Origin: an uncultured bacterium
Lineage (GTDB): Bacteria > Chloroflexota > Anaerolineae > JACIWP01
NCBI GenBank assembly: GCA_903872005.1
Contig: CAIQJD010000615.1
Coordinates: forward strand, 1 to 8,851
Direction of reading: 5' to 3'
Length of the DNA: 8,851 bases
A program made the position numbers and the translations under genes. Position 1 is the stretch's first letter. Every line of letters begins with the position of its first letter. The notes below the pieces were generated by a model. It did not search any database. It saw only the letters and a list, made by a program, of their open reading frames with translations, and had not been told where the DNA came from. Of the stretch, positions 5,821 to 8,851 are shown piece after piece.

Positions 5821-7047
5821 TTATGCCTTTTTGGGCATGCGGGAGACGATGGTCGCTTCGAGCGGCAGCAGGGTCGCGTCGCCGGGCTTGAACTCCGGCT
5901 TGGCTTTTTCGGCGGCCGGCTTTTCGGGCAGGACGAAGATGCCCAGTTCTGTGCCGAGCTTGGACTGCTTGCGCTCGACGTAGGCGAGGCCAACGAGGTA
6001 GCCTTCGATGTCCATCGAGCAGGAGGTGACGTAGCCGATGCAGCGGCCGCGCCCGTTGACGACGGGGTCGCCGGTCTTGGGCATACGCACGCCCTTCTGG
6101 TTCATGCGGAAGCGGACGACCTGCATGGTGCTGGCCTTCATCTTGGCGATGAGGCTCTTGCGGCCGACGAAGAAGGGCTTGTGCAGCTTGACGTAGGAGC
6201 CGAAGCCGGCTTCCATCGGGATGACGCCGTAGTGGCCGGCGATTTCGTGGCCGTAGAGGGGCAGGCCGGCTTCGGTGCGGGTGGAGTCGCGCGCGCCGAG
6301 GCCGGCGGGGACGACGCCCAGGTCTTTGCCGGCGTCGAGGATGGCGTTCCAGAGTGCGGGGGCCGCGTCCGGGTGGACGAAGATCTCGAAGCCCATGTCT
6401 TCGCCGGTGTAGCCGGTGCGGGCGACGACGAGGTCGAAGCCGGCGCATTTGACTTCGCGCAGGTCGGTGCGCGGCATGCGGCTGAGGAGGGTCTTAGAGC
6501 GCTCGTCGTCGGCGAGGCGCAGGAGGGTCGCGAGGGACTTCGGCCCTTGCAGGGCGATGTCCACTTTCTGCTCGGCCCCGTTCTTGGGGTCTTTGAGGTT
6601 CTTGAGGGTGGCCTGGCCTTCGACGGCGGCGGCCGGGTTGTCGAGGTCAATGACGACGCGGCCTTCGTTGACGGCGTTGAGCCAGTTCCAGTCTTTGTCG
6701 GCGTTGGCGGCGTTGACGACCATGAGGTAGTTGTGCTTGCCGCGGCGGTAGATCATGATGTCGTCAATGGCGTCGCCGTTGGGATCGAGCATGTAGGAGT
6801 AGTGCGACTGGCCGTCTTCGAGCCAGCGGACGTAGTTGGTGCTGATGGTGTCGAGGAAGGCTTCGGCGTTGGGGCCGGTGATGCTGAGGACGCCCATGTG
6901 CGAGACGTCATAGAGCGCGGCGGTCTCGCGGGTGGCGCGATGTTCGTCGCTGACGCTGGTGTACCAGACGGGCATTTCCCAGCCGGCGAAGGGGATGATC
7001 TTGCGCGTGCGGGCGGCGTGTTCGGCATAGAGGCAGGTGCGCTTGAT
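5821..7047 (-). other. gcvT: Domain: complete aminomethyltransferase (GcvT) part of the fusion
   Basis: About 408 residues beginning at KRTCLYAEHAARTRKIIPF. All family landmarks occur in order, including the acidic DD of AIDDIMIY, RTGYTGED and GARDSTRTEAG. It is longer than typical GcvT (about 360-370). An extra Lys/Asn/Glu-rich stretch (6565-6639) precedes the VDIALQGP strand, and there is a Pro/Lys/Glu-rich segment near the C-terminus. Confidence 0.93.
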
Positions 7048-8851
7048 GGGCGCGTCGGTCGGCTCGGTCCAGGACCAGGTCGCTTTGCCGGCCGGGGTGA
7101 AGAGGGCGGCCAGGGTCGCCTGACCGATGAAGTATTCTTTGCCCAGGGCGAAGAGGGCCGGGGCGGCCTTGCAGGCTTCCAGGCCGGTGGTCGCGGCGAC
7201 GGGCTTGTCTTTGGCGGCGATGGCCTTGAGGAGGGCGTCGGCCGGGGTTTTCAGTTCAGGATTGGATTGCAGGTCGGCGACGACGACCGGGCCTTCGACT
7301 TTGCGGAAGATGTCGGCGTTGTCGAACAGGATGTAGCCTTCGGCCAGACCGCGCAGCCATGCCTTGACGCGCTCGATGCGGTCGCTGTGGGCGGCGATGA
7401 GGTAGTGATCCCAGGTGTGGACGTCATCGCCGGCGTATTGGACGAAGATGTCGTCGAGCACCTTGCCGTCTTTGTCCAGCAGGCAGGAGCGCAGGATGTC
7501 GCCCTTGCAGAGGAGCGAGATGTCGGCGGTACAGACTTGTTGCATGAAGGGTTTGGCGCGGTCGCCCCAGACGGCGATGACCTGGCGGCCGGCGTCGGCT
7601 TTCTTGGCCTCGTCGAGCATGTAGTAGTGGGGGTAGGCAGAGCCGAGGGAGTGGGTTTCGGCCGGCGTGACGGCGGTCAGCGCGGCGACTTCGTGCTTGA
7701 CCTGTTCCAGGACGTCCAGGGCGATCTTGCCGCGCGGCAGGGTACCGAGGAGACCTTCGTAGGTGAAGGGTTCGATGTTGCTGACCAGGGTGTGAATCAT
7801 GCCGGCGATTTTGTCCATTTCGGCCGGCCCCATGCCGCGCTGGGAGACCCAGGGCGTGCCGAGGCGGACGCCGCGAGCCATGGCGGTGAGGTCGTCGCCG
7901 GGGATGGTGTTTTTGTTGGCGACCAGGCCGGCCAGCTCCATGATGCGGACGACAACTTCGCCGAGCATGGGGTTGCCGCTCTGCTTGCCCTTGATGGGGC
8001 GCAGGTCTGCCATGAGGAGGTGGGTGTCGGTGCCGCCGTAGACGAGGCCGAGGCCGCGCTTTTGCAGGGAGGCGGAGAGGGCCTGGGCGTTGTCTATGAT
8101 GCGCTTCATGAGGGACTTGAAGGCCGGGGTCGTGTCAATCTTGAAGGCGACGGCCATGGCGGCGAACTTGTTGGTGTGCGGGCCGCCCTGCGCGCCGGGG
8201 AAGACGGCCATGTCAATTTTGGCGGCAAGCTCGGCGTTGGTGGTCATGATGACCGCGCCGCGCGGGCCGCAGATGGTCTTGTGGGTGGTGAAGGTGACGA
8301 CGTCGGCGTAGCCGATGGGATTGGGATAGTAGCCGGCGGCGGCGAGGCCGGCCGGGTGGGAGATGTCGGCCATCAGGTATGCGCCGACTTCATCGGCGAT
8401 GGCGCGGAATTTGGCCCAATCGGGGGCCCAGGGGAAGGATGTGAAGCCGGCGACGATGACTTTGGGGCGGGCGGCTTTGGCCAGGGCCAGGATGTCGTCG
8501 TAGTCGAGCTTTTCGGTGATTTTGCTGACGCCGTAGGAGGCGACTTTGTAGCGCTTGCCGGAGATGTTGAATTCGGAGCCGTGGGTGAGGTGACCGCCCT
8601 GGAAGAGGTCCATGCCCATGAGGGTGTCGCCGGGGTTCATCAGGCTCTCGTAGACGGCCAGGTTGGCGGCAGCGCCGGAGAGGGCCTGGACGTTGACGAA
8701 GATGTGGTCGGCGGGGACCTTGTCGGTGGCGAGCAGGTGCGCGGCGCGGCGTTGGGCGAGGCATTCGATGAAGTTGACGTAATCCGCGCCCTTGTAGAAG
8801 CGCCGGTCGGCGTAGCGCCGGTAGTTGATCAGTTCATGGTCGAGATGCAGG
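5821..8851 (-). CDS. Serine hydroxymethyltransferase - degenerate GcvT-like - aminomethyltransferase fusion, N-terminus cut by window edge
   Basis: One uninterrupted frame of 1009 visible residues enters from the right edge and ends at TAA 5821-5823. An internal Met at 8640 is not the start, since conserved GlyA sequence continues upstream of it. Visible residues 1-390 are serine hydroxymethyltransferase, with about 50 N-terminal residues missing. They include GGHLTHG (PLP-stacking His87), Asp162/His165 in DISHPAGL, the Schiff-base Lys191 in TTHKTICGPRG, and substrate-carboxylate Arg329 in VRLGTP. Residues about 420-595 resemble the folate-binding N-terminal half of GcvT. Residues about 602-1009 are a full GcvT: PFAGWEMPVWYTS, YDVSHMG, AIDDIMIY, RTGYTGED and GLGARDSTRTEAGLPLYGHEI. 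GlyA makes serine from glycine and methylene-THF; GcvT makes methylene-THF from aminomethyl-GcvH. Fusion would couple the steps. The symbols glyA and gcvT both apply. First gene of the visible cluster. Confidence 0.93.
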   Translation of the reverse strand, partial: LHLDHELINYRRYADRRFYKGADYVNFIECLAQRRAAHLLATDKVPADHIFVNVQALSGAAANLAVYESLMNPGDTLMGMDLFQGGHLTHGSEFNISGKRYKVASYGVSKITEKLDYDDILALAKAARPKVIVAGFTSFPWAPDWAKFRAIADEVGAYLMADISHPAGLAAAGYYPNPIGYADVVTFTTHKTICGPRGAVIMTTNAELAAKIDMAVFPGAQGGPHTNKFAAMAVAFKIDTTPAFKSLMKRIIDNAQALSASLQKRGLGLVYGGTDTHLLMADLRPIKGKQSGNPMLGEVVVRIMELAGLVANKNTIPGDDLTAMARGVRLGTPWVSQRGMGPAEMDKIAGMIHTLVSNIEPFTYEGLLGTLPRGKIALDVLEQVKHEVAALTAVTPAETHSLGSAYPHYYMLDEAKKADAGRQVIAVWGDRAKPFMQQVCTADISLLCKGDILRSCLLDKDGKVLDDIFVQYAGDDVHTWDHYLIAAHSDRIERVKAWLRGLAEGYILFDNADIFRKVEGPVVVADLQSNPELKTPADALLKAIAAKDKPVAATTGLEACKAAPALFALGKEYFIGQATLAALFTPAGKATWSWTEPTDAPIKRTCLYAEHAARTRKIIPFAGWEMPVWYTSVSDEHRATRETAALYDVSHMGVLSITGPNAEAFLDTISTNYVRWLEDGQSHYSYMLDPNGDAIDDIMIYRRGKHNYLMVVNAANADKDWNWLNAVNEGRVVIDLDNPAAAVEGQATLKNLKDPKNGAEQKVDIALQGPKSLATLLRLADDERSKTLLSRMPRTDLREVKCAGFDLVVARTGYTGEDMGFEIFVHPDAAPALWNAILDAGKDLGVVPAGLGARDSTRTEAGLPLYGHEIAGHYGVIPMEAGFGSYVKLHKPFFVGRKSLIAKMKASTMQVVRFRMNQKGVRMPKTGDPVVNGRGRCIGYVTSCSMDIEGYLVGLAYVERKQSKLGTELGIFVLPEKPAAEKAKPEFKPGDATLLPLEATIVSRMPKKA
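7069..7584 (-). other. Domain: shortened, degenerate GcvT-like segment between GlyA and GcvT
   Basis: From VIAVWGDRAKPFMQQ onward, the order of elements parallels a GcvT N-terminal domain. LLDKDGKVLDDIFVQYAGDD matches the LD..G.+.DD+.VY pattern, DHYLIAAHSDRIERVKAWL matches the LLVVNAAN..K...WL pattern, and VEGPVVVADLQ sits where GcvT has its ALQGP segment. The middle of a normal GcvT, including RTGYTGE and GARDS.R.EAG, is absent. A short FALGKEYFIGQATL resembles the C-terminal KPFFVGRKSL of the full copy. I read it as a partly deleted duplicate. Sequence similarity is by eye only. Confidence 0.65.
7681..8850 (-). other. glyA: Domain: serine hydroxymethyltransferase (GlyA) part of the fusion
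   Basis: Visible residues 1-390. The PLP-site and substrate-site residues that fall in the window are conserved (His87, Asp162, His165, Lys191, Arg329). The phosphate-loop segment reads NVQALSGAAAN (53-63), where E. coli GlyA has NVQPHSGSQAN, so the Ser that contacts the PLP phosphate is Ala. The domain ends with a helix around VLEQVKHEVAAL. Confidence 0.9.

Overview
The window is about 8.85 kb of GC-rich DNA with every supported gene on the minus strand, so transcription runs from base 8851 towards base 1. It suggests a high-GC bacterium with a split (two-subunit) glycine decarboxylase. Protein style and the serine hydroxymethyltransferase/T-protein fusion make me lean towards Chloroflexota (Anaerolineae-like), but that is an inference from memory, not from a search.

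Layout in transcription order. (1) 8851-5821: a very long ORF, cut by the right edge, that joins a serine hydroxymethyltransferase (GlyA) domain, a shortened and degenerate GcvT-like domain, and a complete aminomethyltransferase (GcvT) domain. (2) A 114-base gap with a perfect 13-bp-arm stem-loop. (3) gcvH, the lipoyl carrier protein, 5706-5299. (4) gcvPA, 5298-3931, starting on the base after the gcvH stop. (5) gcvPB, 3938-2397, overlapping gcvPA by 8 bases. gcvPB carries an unusual Cys/His/Asp/Glu-rich insertion. (6) A 146-base gap with a stem-loop and nearly four copies of a 16-bp tandem repeat. (7) An Est30-like alpha/beta-hydrolase, 2250-1492. (8) A CocE/NonD-family serine hydrolase, 1474 to the left edge, cut in its C-terminal domain.

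Genes 1-5 form a glycine cleavage operon that also contains the serine-forming enzyme. The P-protein halves decarboxylate glycine and load the aminomethyl group on the lipoyl arm of GcvH. GcvT moves the carbon to tetrahydrofolate and releases ammonia. GlyA combines 5,10-methylene-tetrahydrofolate with another glycine to make serine. The steps are reversible, so the set could also work in the reductive direction. Lipoamide dehydrogenase (the L-protein) is not in the window. The two hydrolases follow in the same direction but have no evident link to glycine metabolism.

The most unusual points are the seven-Cys/three-His insertion in GcvPB, next to the conserved PLP-lysine region, and the three-part GlyA/half-GcvT/GcvT polypeptide. 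I saw no tRNA, rRNA, CRISPR array, insertion sequence or phage gene. No gene-free stretch reaches 300 bases.
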